From the NCBI RefSeq assembly GCF_025369935.1, contig NZ_CP104467.1, positions 5,401,001 through 5,465,000 on the forward strand: a stretch of DNA of 64,000 nt. The letters run 5' to 3'. The translations under genes and the position numbers were made by a program. The notes under the pieces are model-generated. The model saw only the letters and a program-made list of their open reading frames with translations. It was not told the origin of the DNA and did not search any database. The DNA is from Paenibacillus andongensis (GTDB lineage Bacteria > Bacillota > Bacilli > Paenibacillales > NBRC-103111). Shown piece after piece: positions 26,386-36,851 of the stretch; within the stretch, counting starts at the first letter, position 1; each line of letters opens with the position of its first letter.

Positions 26386-27360
26386 TTATATCAACCGCTC
26401 TTCACCAAGGCGCTTGGCGGTAGAATTTGCAATCAGAATAAGTATTATGCTTACAACTGTTTTGAAAATACCTGCCGCAGTGGCCAGCGAATAGTTGCCT
26501 TGAGCTATCCCGTACTTTAGAACGAAAATATCAATCGTTTGCGACCAGTCGACGACCAATCCATTGCCGAGCAGGTACTGAATTTCAAAGCCTGCATCCA
26601 GAATATGTCCGATGTTCATGATTAATAGAATGATAAATGTCGACTTGATCCCAGGCAGTGTGACGTAAAGGATCTTCTGGTAACGGTTTGCACCGTCGAT
26701 TCCTGCAGACTCATACAGCGACGGATCAATCGAGGTGATAGCTGCAAGGTAAATGATGGTATTCCATCCCACCTCTTTCCAAACATTAGACAAGCCCACA
26801 ATCCCCCAGAAATACTTGCCTTGACTAAGCCACATCACAGGTTCCTTAATGAAGTGCAACTTCACCAACAGCTGATTAACGATACCATCATCAACGGATA
26901 GGGAAGTCGCTACAATACCCGCAGCAATGATCCACGACAGAAAGTGAGGCAGATAAGAAATCGTTTGGATGGACCGTTTCCAGAAACGAGCTTTAATTTC
27001 ATTCAGTAAGAGAGCTAAAATAATGGCTGTTGCAAAGCTAAGAACCAAATTGATCATACTCATGGCAAGCGTGTTGCGAAGCACTGTCAAGAACGTATCA
27101 TCTTGAAATAGAAATTTAAAATGCTTCAGCCCCACCCACTGCTGTTTGGAAAATTTCAAAGCCGGACGATAATTCTGGAACGCCATCAACCAGCCCCAAA
27201 TCGGTACATAATTGAAAATTAGAATATAAATCACGATGGGAAACGACATCAGCATTAACTGCTTCTGGTTTTTGATCGTCTTCCAACTTAAACCGACGCC
27301 GATTTCCGGATCAATTTTTTGCTTTTTCGTTGGTCTTTTGGACAGTATGGTCTCGGCCAT
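26386..27360 (-). CDS. lplB: Sugar ABC transporter permease, LplB/CUT1 type
   Basis: The start at 27360 has GGAGG eight bases upstream; the ATG two codons earlier is too close to it. The 324-residue protein has six helices and the EAA loop YESAGIDGANRYQKILYVTLP. The N-terminal helix region (QLMLMSFPIVIYILIFNYVPIWGW, split over two turns) is the LplB/YteP signature. It is encoded between the binding protein gene (65-base gap) and the LplC-like gene (13 bases). Confidence 0.93.
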   Translation of the reverse strand: MAETILSKRPTKKQKIDPEIGVGLSWKTIKNQKQLMLMSFPIVIYILIFNYVPIWGWLMAFQNYRPALKFSKQQWVGLKHFKFLFQDDTFLTVLRNTLAMSMINLVLSFATAIILALLLNEIKARFWKRSIQTISYLPHFLSWIIAAGIVATSLSVDDGIVNQLLVKLHFIKEPVMWLSQGKYFWGIVGLSNVWKEVGWNTIIYLAAITSIDPSLYESAGIDGANRYQKILYVTLPGIKSTFIILLIMNIGHILDAGFEIQYLLGNGLVVDWSQTIDIFVLKYGIAQGNYSLATAAGIFKTVVSIILILIANSTAKRLGEERLI

Positions 27361-27431
27361 CGACATTCCCTCCTAGGAAGTAAAGCAGAGAAGACCCTGA
27401 GTCTCCCCCACTCTACTACATTTCTATTCTC

Positions 27432-29108
27432 TTATTTGCTGCTCCAATTCTTAATACGCCAGTTAATTTGTTCATTGATACGATCTTCGATGGCTTTGAA
27501 ATTACTTTTGGAAATCTGATCCACATATTCCTTCCATACACCATCAAATTCATCCGGTTTGACCATAATTGCTTTCGGCAAATATTTGACGGCAAGGTCT
27601 TCCATCTTCTGATTGGCCACTTTGGCTGGTGAACCATCCACCAGATCAATACTCCACGCTGGGTAGTATATGTTATTTTCCACAGGTGATTTGAAGAACT
27701 CTGCCCATGTCTTATGGTTGTATGCCTTCAGAACTTCCTGATCCTGCGGCTTCAAGCTGTCGAAGAATTCCTGTGGCTGTGATCCAGCATCAGTTGCATT
27801 TCCGTCACTATACGTCCCTTGCATCTTAGGTAGGCCACCAAAGAACCCATCCGCTTTATTCGCTAGCTTCCATGTATTATCGTCTGCTTTCGCGCGCTGT
27901 TCAGGCGTACGGTAGAACTTACCATCCTTTACCTCATAATCCTCGCCTTGAATACCCCATTGGAGTGTCTTCTGCCAATCTTCGGTCATTAGTGCGTCAA
28001 GGAATTTGATGATTTGAACCGGATCCTTGGCTTTCGTCGAAATTCCGTATCCGCGGTTGATGTTCAAAACTGGACGGTCACGGTAGTGCTCTGTGGCGCC
28101 TGGATATAAGAGCGGGAACCCTACGTATGTGCTGCCGAATTTACCTTGTGATTTCAAAGAATTTTCTCCATCGCCAAAGTTCCAGTGCTGGTCGAACATC
28201 CCAATGACACGACCACTGGCAATTTTAGCTAAGTATTGATCGTAGTTCTGTACCAGTGCTTCCTTATCCATCAAGCCTTGCGCATTGATCTCATTCAGCT
28301 TCTTGTAATAGGTCTTGGCAATATCCTTGTCCGCAAAAATTGACGCTTTCCCGTTATCGACGATAACACCACCGTCATTTGGGTAACCAGCTAAATGCTC
28401 TGGCGGATTAAGCAGCGGGAATTTTCTCCAGTCGAAGCTCAACGTCTCGAACCCGATCATATCTGGATGTTTCGCTTTGTATTTCGCAATGATATCGAAA
28501 TATTCGTCCAACGTTTTAGGAGTTGGATACCCCATTTCCTTCAGGACATCCTTTTGCAGGAAAAAGCCTGGTCCTTCATACGTAGTATCGTTAACTTGAC
28601 CAGTGAACACGCCGTAAGCTGGCAGAACATAAAGGTGACCGCTTGCAGGATCCTTGGCCTGATTCAGCACGGATGCATAGTGCTTCTTCAGATTCGGCGC
28701 GTATTTGTCAATCAGGTCCTCGAGGGGAATAAAAGCACCGGCCGCAATTAGTTTATCATCCCCGGTCATAATATCCGCATAATCGCCGCCGGCAATCATA
28801 ACGCCCATCTTCTGCTGCAGGTCACCGACCAGAAACTCCATTTTTAGGCTAACGCCAGTTTTATCTTTAATCATCTTGTAGATCTTGTTGTCAGGAGTCG
28901 GCTGTTGACCAGGGCCACCAATGAACACTGACAATGTAACCGGTTTAATCGCGTCGTTATTCGTTGCTGCTGGACTGGTTTGACTACCGCTAGGTGAAGA
29001 GGTGCTACTTGCCGTATCCTTCGAGTCGCTGCACCCTGACAGCGTTAATCCTAGCGCCAGAACGGGTACCATTGCAGCTAAAGCAGGTCGTTTTATTTTC
29101 TTAACCAT
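27432..29108 (-). CDS. lplA: Sugar ABC transporter substrate-binding lipoprotein, LplA type
   Basis: I choose the ATG at 29108 because GGGAGG lies nine bases upstream; the frame opens nine codons earlier. The 558-residue protein has a lipoprotein signal peptide with lipobox LTLSGC, then a serine/threonine-rich linker and a large type 1 binding fold of the LplA/YtcQ group. It should capture oligosaccharides, from the context xylo- or arabinoxylo-oligomers released by the surface xylanase. The promoter has the shared activator element, a perfect TATAAT 29 bases behind it and a cre-like site between them. Confidence 0.9.
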   Translation of the reverse strand: MVKKIKRPALAAMVPVLALGLTLSGCSDSKDTASSTSSPSGSQTSPAATNNDAIKPVTLSVFIGGPGQQPTPDNKIYKMIKDKTGVSLKMEFLVGDLQQKMGVMIAGGDYADIMTGDDKLIAAGAFIPLEDLIDKYAPNLKKHYASVLNQAKDPASGHLYVLPAYGVFTGQVNDTTYEGPGFFLQKDVLKEMGYPTPKTLDEYFDIIAKYKAKHPDMIGFETLSFDWRKFPLLNPPEHLAGYPNDGGVIVDNGKASIFADKDIAKTYYKKLNEINAQGLMDKEALVQNYDQYLAKIASGRVIGMFDQHWNFGDGENSLKSQGKFGSTYVGFPLLYPGATEHYRDRPVLNINRGYGISTKAKDPVQIIKFLDALMTEDWQKTLQWGIQGEDYEVKDGKFYRTPEQRAKADDNTWKLANKADGFFGGLPKMQGTYSDGNATDAGSQPQEFFDSLKPQDQEVLKAYNHKTWAEFFKSPVENNIYYPAWSIDLVDGSPAKVANQKMEDLAVKYLPKAIMVKPDEFDGVWKEYVDQISKSNFKAIEDRINEQINWRIKNWSSK

Positions 29109-29182
29109 TTTTTTAATCCTCCCTTTTGTCTCCATGAAGATGCATGATCCTATAGGCCAACCCTTATTTACTTACACTATTT

Positions 29183-29236
29183 ATTATACTCTCCAAGAAT
29201 ACGCTTACAATTCACAAAATATAGGTCTTACCCCTA
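29183..29236 (-). promoter_or_regulatory. lplA promoter with shared activator element and cre-like site
   Basis: The plus strand at 29218-29236 reads AATATAGGTCTTACCCCTA, which agrees with the GH10 element at about 13 of 19 positions. On the minus strand TATAAT lies at 29188-29183, 29 bases further. In the spacer TGTAAGCGTATTCT (29209-29196) matches the cre consensus at 12 of 14 positions. Confidence 0.55.
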
Positions 29237-29604
29237 CGAATTACAGTCATGTAAATCTAATGTTCGACTAAATAAGTCAACCCATCTACTGGCTGTTTAC
29301 TTCAAGCAAGGTTGTCCGTCTGCACCTACAAGGATCGGCCTCCCACCATTTTGAGCCTATTTAAATCATTCGTCAACAAAGGCAATGATTGAGCATTTCC
29401 CTACAGCATCGACGAAGTTATTGACAAGAACAAAATCACCCTACGGGTGAATAAACACTTCTAGCCGACGATTCATCCAACCATCTTTTCTCAAGTTCTC
29501 GTTCCCGCTCTTCGTCATAATAATATATTTGCCCGTAAACTGCATGCCAAATAACCACCAGTTGCATCCTTTGCTTGCAACAAGGTCACCCCAGGGGGTC
29601 GCTG
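29237..29604. other. Intergenic region with one doubtful short frame
   Basis: Between the lplA promoter and the dehydratase gene I see no clear gene. A minus-strand frame of 43 codons (29567-29436) reads plausibly, with YYYDEERERELEKRWLDES in the middle, and could be a small protein or the end of a lost gene. A short CACCC-TAC-GGGTG hairpin overlaps its stop (29437-29449). No promoter could be assigned. Confidence 0.3.
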
Positions 29605-31653
29605 TCAGGACCCTGTCGAAGGTCGATCCGCTTGAACGATGGTCGACGGTTCGCTCATTTGCGAAGTTGACGCGATACTGGCCGTCGTCGCTGCTTTTGT
29701 ACCTGCTTCCAAAACAGCGAGAATACGATCCACATCATAAACACTCCCTGCCCAGGTTCCACCGCTGACAGACTGTAAGGCAGCCCATAAACGAGTATCT
29801 GCAGGTAGATTTTCGTCTGCGGCAAGCTCCGGGTGAGGGTCGCGGGCAGCAAGCACACGGGCTCCTTCTTCAGGGTGCAGCAATTCGCCACCATCGCCTA
29901 GAAAATGGATGCTGCCTTCCAAACGATTTCGGTCAACTACGATGTCGATTGTATCACCATCCCGTAGTTTACCAATCGGACCGCCAGCTAGCGCTTCAGG
30001 TCCAACATGACCAATGCAGGCACCTGTGGATACGCCCGAAAACCGGGCATCGGTAATAAGGGATACGTATTTGCCGAACGGCAAATGCTTTAATGCTGAG
30101 GTTAATTGATAGGTCTCCTCCATCCCGGTACCCAATGGTCCGCGCCCGATCAACACCATAATATCTCCAGCTTGAATGCCGCCTTTCTTGATTGCCGAGA
30201 TTGCCGTTTTCTCCGAGGTAAACACCTTGGCATTGCCCCGATGGCGGTAAACCCCATCCTCTCCAATGGTTGTCGGGTCAATTGCCGTCGATTTAATCAC
30301 CGAGCCTTCCGGAGCCAGATTCCCAGTAGGAAACGTAACTGTCGAGGTCAACCCTCTTTCTTTGGCACGTTCTGGACTCATAATAACGTTGTCCGGATCG
30401 ATGCCGTCCATTTCCATAAGCAGACTTCTCATCCGCCCTCGGCGCTCGCTCGTTTCCCACCAATCCAATACAGTACCCAGCGTTTCACCGCTTACGGTCA
30501 ACGCACTTTCTTTCAGTACCCCCAAGCGTCGGAGATGCAGCATCACTTCCGGTACCCCTCCGGCCAAAAATACGCGCACAGTCGGATGATATTCCGGACC
30601 ATTCGGCAATACGCTGACTAACCTTGGTACGTCTTTATTGATACGAATCCAGTCTCGAACAGTCGGAACGGGCAGCCCTGCCGAATGAGCGAAAGCAGGG
30701 ATATGTAGCAGTAAATTGGTCGATCCGCCGAAGGCCGCATGAACAACCATCGCATTGTGGATGGACGCTTCGGTCAAAATATCCTTCATCCGGATTCCTT
30801 TTTCCTCGAGCGTCATCATTGCCCGGGCCGACTGCCTGGCCATCTCTTCCCACACGGGCTGTCCCGACGGTGCAAGCGCAGCGTGAGGCACCGTCATGCC
30901 CATAGCCTCTGCAATAACCTGCGAAGTAGCTGCCGTTCCAAGAAACTGACAACCTCCGCCCGGTGTGGCACAAGCCCGGCAGCCAAGGTCGGCAGCATCT
31001 TCCAGGCTGATTTCGCCATTAGCATACCTTGCACCTATGGTTTGGATTTTCCCGGCATCTTCGCCCTCCGTAGGAGGTAATGTCACTCCTCCGGGCACAA
31101 TTACGCAAGGGAGTTCGTGCATCCCGGCGAGAGCAATCATCATGGCAGGCAGTCCTTTGTCGCAGGTCGCCACACCGAGCACTCCTTTGCGCGTCGGCAA
31201 GGAGCGGATGAGTCGCCGGAAAACGATCGCTGCATCGTTGCGGTAAGGCAGAGAGTCAAACATGCCTTCCGTTCCCTGGGACCTACCGTCGCAAGGGTCG
31301 CTCACATATCCGGCGAAAGGAACCCCTCCGCTTTCTGTGATCACCTCTGCAGCAGCCTGTGTCAGCAGGCCAACTTCCCAGTGACCGGTATGATAACCGA
31401 GCGCGACAGGACTGCCGTCTTCCTTACGTATGCCCCCTTGCGTGCTTAACAACAGATACTGTTTACCCTTCAGGCGAGACGGTTTCCACCCCATTCCAAC
31501 ATTTTGGGTAAGTCCGAACAACTCTCCGCTGGGAGCATGCAATAACATTTCTTTTGTTAGTGGCAATGAGCCTTTTGGGCCTTGCGCATGCGTACGGATT
31601 GTAAACAAATCGTTATTTTCATTTGCCATAATCGATTTTAATTGCTCTGTCAT
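29605..31653 (-). CDS. Dehydratase of the IlvD/Edd superfamily, YjhG/YagF type (probable D-xylonate dehydratase)
   Basis: The 682-residue protein is longer than IlvD (about 560) and matches the YjhG/YagF branch. Cysteines expected to hold the iron-sulfur cluster are in [23 protein letters not shown] and [18 protein letters not shown]; the C-terminal swivel domain contains [23 protein letters not shown]. These enzymes remove water from D-xylonate to give 2-keto-3-deoxy-D-xylonate. GGAGGG lies six bases before the ATG. The gene lies behind the semialdehyde dehydrogenase and FAH-family genes, which would carry out the next two steps, so a Weimberg-type pathway is likely. A related pentonate (arabinonate) as substrate is possible. 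Confidence 0.85.
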   Translation of the reverse strand: MTEQLKSIMANENNDLFTIRTHAQGPKGSLPLTKEMLLHAPSGELFGLTQNVGMGWKPSRLKGKQYLLLSTQGGIRKEDGSPVALGYHTGHWEVGLLTQAAAEVITESGGVPFAGYVSDPCDGRSQGTEGMFDSLPYRNDAAIVFRRLIRSLPTRKGVLGVATCDKGLPAMMIALAGMHELPCVIVPGGVTLPPTEGEDAGKIQTIGARYANGEISLEDAADLGCRACATPGGGCQFLGTAATSQVIAEAMGMTVPHAALAPSGQPVWEEMARQSARAMMTLEEKGIRMKDILTEASIHNAMVVHAAFGGSTNLLLHIPAFAHSAGLPVPTVRDWIRINKDVPRLVSVLPNGPEYHPTVRVFLAGGVPEVMLHLRRLGVLKESALTVSGETLGTVLDWWETSERRGRMRSLLMEMDGIDPDNVIMSPERAKERGLTSTVTFPTGNLAPEGSVIKSTAIDPTTIGEDGVYRHRGNAKVFTSEKTAISAIKKGGIQAGDIMVLIGRGPLGTGMEETYQLTSALKHLPFGKYVSLITDARFSGVSTGACIGHVGPEALAGGPIGKLRDGDTIDIVVDRNRLEGSIHFLGDGGELLHPEEGARVLAARDPHPELAADENLPADTRLWAALQSVSGGTWAGSVYDVDRILAVLEAGTKAATTASIASTSQMSEPSTIVQADRPSTGS

Positions 31654-31700
31654 TAACCCTCCACCCTTCCGAATTAGGTTTCAATGCAAAAGTGATACGC

Positions 31701-33170
31701 TTAAGCTTTGAGAAATACCGTTTTTATCGAAGTGAAAAATTCAATGGCCGCCTGGCCTTGCTCGCGCGAATGAGAGCTAGACTGCTTCATACCGCCGAAC
31801 GGAGCCTGCAACTCCACTCCGGCTGTCTCGGAATTAATTCTTACTAAACCGGCGTCCATATCTTGAATAAACGAAAGAATGTTGCTTATGCTTTGCGTGT
31901 AAATAGAAGCGCTCAGACCATAATCCGAATCGTTAGCCAGTTGAATGGCTTCTTCCATGGATTCGACCTGAATTAGCGCGAGGACTGGGCCGAATATTTC
32001 TTCCCGGGCAATCGCCATTCCCGGAGTTACTTTATCGAACACGGTGGGCTGAATATAGAAGCCTTCGGCGAGATCCGGGTGATCCGGTGATGCTCCGCCG
32101 AATAACAGCTCAGCTCCTTCCTCTATTCCTTTTTGAATGTAGGACTGCACCGTTCTTAGCTGATTTTCGTTTGCGCAAGGGCCGAGCCATGTACCGGCAT
32201 CTAATCCATGACCAACTGTTAAACCTTTTAATTTGCTCAGGAGCTTTTCTTTGAAAGTTTCATACACATCACGCATCACAATGACACGGCTTGTTGCCGT
32301 ACATTTCTGTCCTGTCGACCGGATTCCGCCACTGATCGTCGCGTCAACCGCCAAATCCAAATCGGCATCTGCAGCGATAATGATCGGATTTTTCCCGCCC
32401 ATCTCAAGCTGATATTTCGCCCCTCTGGCCAGTGCCGCCTGACCGACCCGTTTGCCAACTTGATTGGAGCCGGTAAACGTAATTCCGTTTACATCCGGAT
32501 GCTCTGCAAGACCTTGCCCGATCACAGATCCGCTGCCGGTCACCATATTTAATACACCGGCAGGAAGTCCCGCTTCTGCGATGCATTCTACGACTTTGGC
32601 AGCCGTTACGGCCGTCTCCTGAGCAGGCTTCAGCACAACCGTATTGCCATAGATTAAGGCTGGCGCCATTTTCCATATCGGAATCGCCACTGGAAAATTC
32701 CAAGGTGAAATAACTCCGACAACCCCAAGCGGTACACGGGTCGTAAACATCAGCGCTTCGCTATCCGTGGAGGGAATCACGTCCCCGATTTTCCGCATCC
32801 CTTCCCCAGCATAGTAGCGCAAGATTGCGATCCCTCGTGCAGTTTCGCCCTTTGCTTCCGGCAATGTTTTGCCCATTTCCCGTGTCATCGTCTCGGCAAT
32901 TTCATCGATGCGTCTCTCAAGTGCATTGGCCGCTTTAAACAAATAATCCCCTCTCGCCGATCCCGATAACTTTCTCCAACCTTGCTGCGCCGCTTTGGCG
33001 GAGGCAACGGCTTGGTTCAATTCCTCCAATGACGACAATTGGACATAGCCCACGACTTCAGTTCTTTTAGCTGGGTTTATGCTGGGAACAGTTTGCCCAG
33101 CGCTAGCAGGACACCATTCACCGTTTATATAGTTTAAATAAGTTTGCCCTCCAACAAATACGGATGTCAT
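31701..33170 (-). CDS. Aldehyde dehydrogenase, probable 2-ketoglutarate semialdehyde dehydrogenase
   Basis: The 489-residue NAD(P)-dependent aldehyde dehydrogenase has the general-base Glu in [13 protein letters not shown], the catalytic Cys in [11 protein letters not shown], the cofactor motif [12 protein letters not shown], and a C-terminus with [21 protein letters not shown]. The last motif is typical of the KGSADH/succinate-semialdehyde group. AAGGAGG precedes the ATG. With the FAH-family enzyme 49 bases upstream and the dehydratase behind it, it would oxidise 2-ketoglutarate semialdehyde to 2-ketoglutarate and feed pentose carbon directly into the TCA cycle. Confidence 0.87.
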   Translation of the reverse strand: MTSVFVGGQTYLNYINGEWCPASAGQTVPSINPAKRTEVVGYVQLSSLEELNQAVASAKAAQQGWRKLSGSARGDYLFKAANALERRIDEIAETMTREMGKTLPEAKGETARGIAILRYYAGEGMRKIGDVIPSTDSEALMFTTRVPLGVVGVISPWNFPVAIPIWKMAPALIYGNTVVLKPAQETAVTAAKVVECIAEAGLPAGVLNMVTGSGSVIGQGLAEHPDVNGITFTGSNQVGKRVGQAALARGAKYQLEMGGKNPIIIAADADLDLAVDATISGGIRSTGQKCTATSRVIVMRDVYETFKEKLLSKLKGLTVGHGLDAGTWLGPCANENQLRTVQSYIQKGIEEGAELLFGGASPDHPDLAEGFYIQPTVFDKVTPGMAIAREEIFGPVLALIQVESMEEAIQLANDSDYGLSASIYTQSISNILSFIQDMDAGLVRINSETAGVELQAPFGGMKQSSSHSREQGQAAIEFFTSIKTVFLKA

Positions 33171-33219
33171 ATATATTCCTCCTTAAATGTATGTTATCTA
33201 CCAATTGGATAATTATAGA

Positions 33220-34101
33220 TTAACTTCCTGCACCTACAACATGATTAACAAGTTTCCCAATACCGCTAATCTCAATTTCGATCCGGTCTCCGTGAGCGAG
33301 TGTAAACTCGTTAGGCGGCACAATACACGTTCCCGTCAGCAGCACGGTCCCGTCAAACAATTCATTATCCCGAATTAAAAATTCGGTCAATTCGTCAAGC
33401 TTTCGTTTTAGCTGATTGGTATTAGCCGTTCCCTCGACAGCTTTTTCCCCATTGCGATATATTCGGCTTGTAATCTGCAAGTTGTAAGGGTCGTCTACCG
33501 TTTCGGCTAAACGGATCGCTGGTCCCAGGGAGCAGGAACGCTTCCATACTTTGGCCTGAGGCAGGTAGAGCGGATTCTCGCCTTCAATATCCCGGCAGCT
33601 CATATCATTGCCAATGGTGTATCCTACGATTTTCCCCATAGCGTTTAGAACAAGGCCTAACTCCGGTTCTGGCACCTGCCACACGGAATCGCTTCGGAGT
33701 TGTACTTCACCGCCTGGACCTACCGTTCGGGCAGCCGTCGATTTGAAAAAAATCTCCGGGCGCACAGCGTCATAAACTTTATCATAAAAGGTCAAGGCAT
33801 CCAGTCTGCCTTCGGTCGCCTCATAATTCCGTGCGTCTCTGCTTCGCTCATAGGTAACCCCAGCAGCCCATACTTCTGGCGCTTCAATTGGAACGAGTAG
33901 CTCCAGCTGATCTACTTGACATGTTAACGCTTCACGGCCTTCGATCATTTTCAAAACCAACTCGAGCGGTGAAATCTCTTTTTCGTCAGCTTCTTGAATC
34001 AAAGCTAAAAAATCGCTTTGCAGCAATACGAAAATTTGCCCTTCGTCATTAACTGCAGCTAGCTGTGAAAGCCCTTCATTTATAAAACGGATAATTTTCA
34101 T
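33220..34101 (-). CDS. Fumarylacetoacetase-family dehydratase, probable 2-keto-3-deoxypentonate dehydratase
   Basis: The 293-residue protein has the FAH fold: metal ligands in VPEPELGLVLN (Glu-x-Glu) and in IGNDMSCRDIEGENPLYLPQAK (Asp), and the C-terminal strand TGTCIVPPNEFTLAHGDRIEI. Length and the N-terminal domain (about 1-80) match archaeal and bacterial 2-keto-3-deoxy-arabinonate/xylonate dehydratases, which form 2-ketoglutarate semialdehyde. It is the first gene of the three-enzyme operon. Its promoter region holds a perfect 19-bp palindrome, and the IclR regulator gene ends 86 bases upstream. Confidence 0.83.
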   Translation of the reverse strand: MKIIRFINEGLSQLAAVNDEGQIFVLLQSDFLALIQEADEKEISPLELVLKMIEGREALTCQVDQLELLVPIEAPEVWAAGVTYERSRDARNYEATEGRLDALTFYDKVYDAVRPEIFFKSTAARTVGPGGEVQLRSDSVWQVPEPELGLVLNAMGKIVGYTIGNDMSCRDIEGENPLYLPQAKVWKRSCSLGPAIRLAETVDDPYNLQITSRIYRNGEKAVEGTANTNQLKRKLDELTEFLIRDNELFDGTVLLTGTCIVPPNEFTLAHGDRIEIEISGIGKLVNHVVGAGS

Positions 34102-34123
34102 AAATTGCTCACTCCTCTAATTT

Positions 34124-34142
34124 TGTTTTATATTATAAAACA
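34124..34142. promoter_or_regulatory. 19-bp perfect palindrome, likely IclR operator
   Basis: TGTTTTATATTATAAAACA is self-complementary around its central T. It lies 23 bases before the start of the FAH-family gene, in the gap behind the IclR gene. IclR proteins bind short AT-rich palindromes of this size, so repression of the pentonate operon is the simple reading. Confidence 0.6.
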
Positions 34143-34187
34143 GCGTTCTCAAATAATAGTGTAAAAATTGCCTGGACTCGACATGCT

Positions 34188-34952
34188 TTACAAAACTTGC
34201 CGAAACCCCAGGGTCTGTGAAATCGTTTCTGCTTCTTTCTTAAGTAAGGCAATATACTGTTTAAACAATAAATCATCTACCGTTGAAATCAATGATGATA
34301 TGCTGATCGCTGCTACAACCGAGCCATTATGCTCGAAAATAGGTGCTGCAGCGCATCGTACGCCCGGTTCGTTCTCCTGATTGTCAATGGAATACCCTTG
34401 CTCCCTTATCTGATTCAGCTCGTTAAGGAATGCCTCTATCTCCGTAATCGTCGCTTCTGTAATCTTGGAGAAATGGTAATTCCGAAGGAGCATATCGATC
34501 TCATCCTTCGTTCTAAAGGCTGTCAGCACCTTTCCTACCGCGCTGCTATGAAGTGATATTCTACGACCGATTCGGGAATAGCGAATCGCAGCTTTTTCCC
34601 CCTCAACTTTATCCAAATACACGCCTTCCTTCCCATCAAGAATAACGAGATGGGTTGTCTGACCTGTCTGCTCCGACAAAGCAGTCAAGTGCTTTCGGGC
34701 AACTGTACGGATGTCCAGGCCTTGCAGCATAAGCTGTCCCTTTTCCAGGAACTTTAACCCTAACTTGTACTTTCCTGTTTCCATATCCTGATTGATATAA
34801 CCGTGTAACTGAAGCGTTTTCAATAAGGAGTGTATTGTACTCTTGTGAAGCTCCATTCTCGCGCTGATTTCTGTAATTTTCAGCTCTGTCGTATGCTCGT
34901 CGAATAAATCCAATATTTTCAATGCTCTGTCCAGCGCTTGAATAATAGGCAT
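34188..34952 (-). CDS. IclR-family transcriptional regulator
   Basis: The 254-residue protein has an N-terminal winged helix (KITEISARMELHKSTIHSLLK, HGYINQDMETGKYKLG) and an IclR effector domain (about 80-250) with HLVILDGKEGVYLDK, RRISLHSSAVGKVL and PGVRCAAAPIFEHNGSVVAAIS. The effector is probably a 2-keto-3-deoxy acid or sugar acid, as for KdgR-type members. It lies upstream of the three pentonate enzymes on the same strand, with its own ribosome site (TAGGAGTG). Confidence 0.92.
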   Translation of the reverse strand: MPIIQALDRALKILDLFDEHTTELKITEISARMELHKSTIHSLLKTLQLHGYINQDMETGKYKLGLKFLEKGQLMLQGLDIRTVARKHLTALSEQTGQTTHLVILDGKEGVYLDKVEGEKAAIRYSRIGRRISLHSSAVGKVLTAFRTKDEIDMLLRNYHFSKITEATITEIEAFLNELNQIREQGYSIDNQENEPGVRCAAAPIFEHNGSVVAAISISSLISTVDDLLFKQYIALLKKEAETISQTLGFRQVL

Positions 34953-35023
34953 GGTATCACTCCTATCTACAAGTTTCCCGTCCCTCAGTTCTAAGGATTT
35001 ATCTCATGTATGCTCACTCATCC

Positions 35024-36574
35024 TCAGGATTTCTTCACATTGTACACGAACCTAGAAAACTGAGCCGTTCCTCCAATCTCCTTGGTAGAATATAGGAACA
35101 ACCCGTAACGCGCCCCTACAAATTGATCCATTTTCCAGACCATATTATGGGTAATACCAAGCTTTTTCCAGTCTTCTCCGTCCATGTAATAAAACTCGCA
35201 CTCGTCTGTATTGTTCACGAAATTGCCATAAGCCTTCAAAGTAACTTTGTCACTGTCCACTGGAATCCTTGCATATTCCACCCCAGTCTCTTTGTCTACT
35301 AGGTTTCCGAAGATCGTTTTATCGTCTGTGGTTCTTGCCAACATGACCAAGTAGTATTGTCCAGCTTCCTTGGTAAGTGCAATGAAGCCATAGGTGCTGA
35401 TCAAGAAGCACAAGCCTGCATAATCGCCATCCTTTAGCTCGCTTCCATCCAAGGTAACGATAGCTTCGCATGCGGGCCCCATTGTACGCTGTGTCAATGT
35501 ATTTACCGAAAATGTTAAATTGGGATTGATTTTTCCAGATTGAATACGATATGTACCCGGCTTATCCGTTACGGACCACAAAATATCTGTCGGGATATGA
35601 TTCCACTGCCAGTAGTCTTTCAGATGAACCTTGCCGTTCTCATCCGGCTTGTAGAAGAAATCATCGCTTCCGACCAACGGTTTGTATTCATATCCAGGTC
35701 TAGTACTCGGAATGTCGATATATGGGGGTGGCTTCCTATCGAATACCGGAACATCATTTTCCCAATGCAAAGGCACCAAGACAGGGATACGGCCAACGGC
35801 ACCATGATCCTGAAACAAGAGGGCATACCATTTACCATCTGGCGTATCAACGATTCCGCCTTGTGCTATACCTGCATTAAAATACTCCATGTCATCATCA
35901 AACACCTCTCCGCCAACAAAGTCCCCCTCCAGGGAATCTGCTACAAAACAGGCTTGTGTTCTGCGACTATGTCTGGACTGTGTAATGTGTATAAAAAATG
36001 CGTAATATTTTCCATTAATCTTATAGATATGGGCACCTTCATAACCAAGATGATAAGGTCCTGTCTCCCTCACAATGATCCGGTTTAATCCACCAGGCTT
36101 GGGTCCGGTCAAATCTTCCTTTAATTCTGTAAGATGAATCTCGGCATTTCCATATATAATATAAACTCTGCCATCATCATCAAACAAAAGTGAGCAATCA
36201 TGATAGAATCCTTCGATATTCGGGTGCCTCATCCATGGTCCTGTGATTTCAAACGCAGAAAACAAATACGTTTGATGAGTATCGTTTGCTACGAAACATA
36301 CATAATATTTACCTTGATGGTAACGCAAAGATGCCGCCCACATTCCCTTTCCATAGATCTGTCGGTCACCCTCCAGCCTCTGATCCGGTGTATCATCCAA
36401 AGCATCATATACATATGTTGCCACTTCCCAATGGATCAGGTCATACGACCTCAATATTACACACCCCGGCATAAAATGCATGGTCGTACTGACCATATAA
36501 TAAGTATCCTCCACCCGGATCACATCGGGGTCCGGATAGTCAGCCCATATAATGGGATTCGGGTACATCTGCAT
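35024..36574 (-). CDS. GH43 glycosidase with C-terminal beta-sandwich (beta-xylosidase type, subfamily 12-like)
   Basis: The 516-residue protein begins with NPIIWADYPDPDVIRVEDTYYMVSTT (broken by turns), where WADYPDPD carries the general-base Asp. The pKa-modulating Asp is in FYHDCSLLFDDDGRVYI and the acid Glu probably in LGYEGAHIYK. The C-terminal 200 residues form the XynB-like beta-sandwich that is common to large GH43 beta-xylosidases. There is no signal peptide, so it acts on imported oligomers. GGAGGGGG precedes the ATG. It follows an AraC remnant and a second GH43 gene. Confidence 0.9.
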   Translation of the reverse strand: MQMYPNPIIWADYPDPDVIRVEDTYYMVSTTMHFMPGCVILRSYDLIHWEVATYVYDALDDTPDQRLEGDRQIYGKGMWAASLRYHQGKYYVCFVANDTHQTYLFSAFEITGPWMRHPNIEGFYHDCSLLFDDDGRVYIIYGNAEIHLTELKEDLTGPKPGGLNRIIVRETGPYHLGYEGAHIYKINGKYYAFFIHITQSRHSRRTQACFVADSLEGDFVGGEVFDDDMEYFNAGIAQGGIVDTPDGKWYALLFQDHGAVGRIPVLVPLHWENDVPVFDRKPPPYIDIPSTRPGYEYKPLVGSDDFFYKPDENGKVHLKDYWQWNHIPTDILWSVTDKPGTYRIQSGKINPNLTFSVNTLTQRTMGPACEAIVTLDGSELKDGDYAGLCFLISTYGFIALTKEAGQYYLVMLARTTDDKTIFGNLVDKETGVEYARIPVDSDKVTLKAYGNFVNNTDECEFYYMDGEDWKKLGITHNMVWKMDQFVGARYGLFLYSTKEIGGTAQFSRFVYNVKKS

Positions 36575-36642
36575 TTCCCCCTCCCTTAATTTAGCTCCTA
36601 CAATAAACAGCCATGTTCAATAGTCGTGACGTCTTTCTCAAC

Positions 36643-36840
36643 TCACTTCTTAGCTCGTAGGGCATCCCGATGCTCCAAGGGTGTCAAACCGGTCATTTTC
36701 TTGAAAAATCGGGTAAACGAGTGAGCCGCCTCGTACCCCACACGAACACCGACCTCCGAAATTTTCAGCTCATCCTGCTTGAGCAGCTCTCTTGCTTTTC
36801 CAATCCTTGCTTTAAAGAACGTTGCCTGGAATGAGCATGA
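36643..36840 (-). pseudogene. AraC-family regulator, C-terminal remnant
   Basis: Roughly the last 60 codons of an AraC domain remain: IGKARELLKQDELKISEVG, then VGYEAAHSFTRFFKKMTGLTP and a stop at 36643. The first helix-turn-helix and everything upstream are missing, and the frame runs into the 3' end of the neighbouring GH43 gene. A deletion probably fused the two. Confidence 0.7.
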
Positions 36841-36851
36841 TCCTATGTTGG

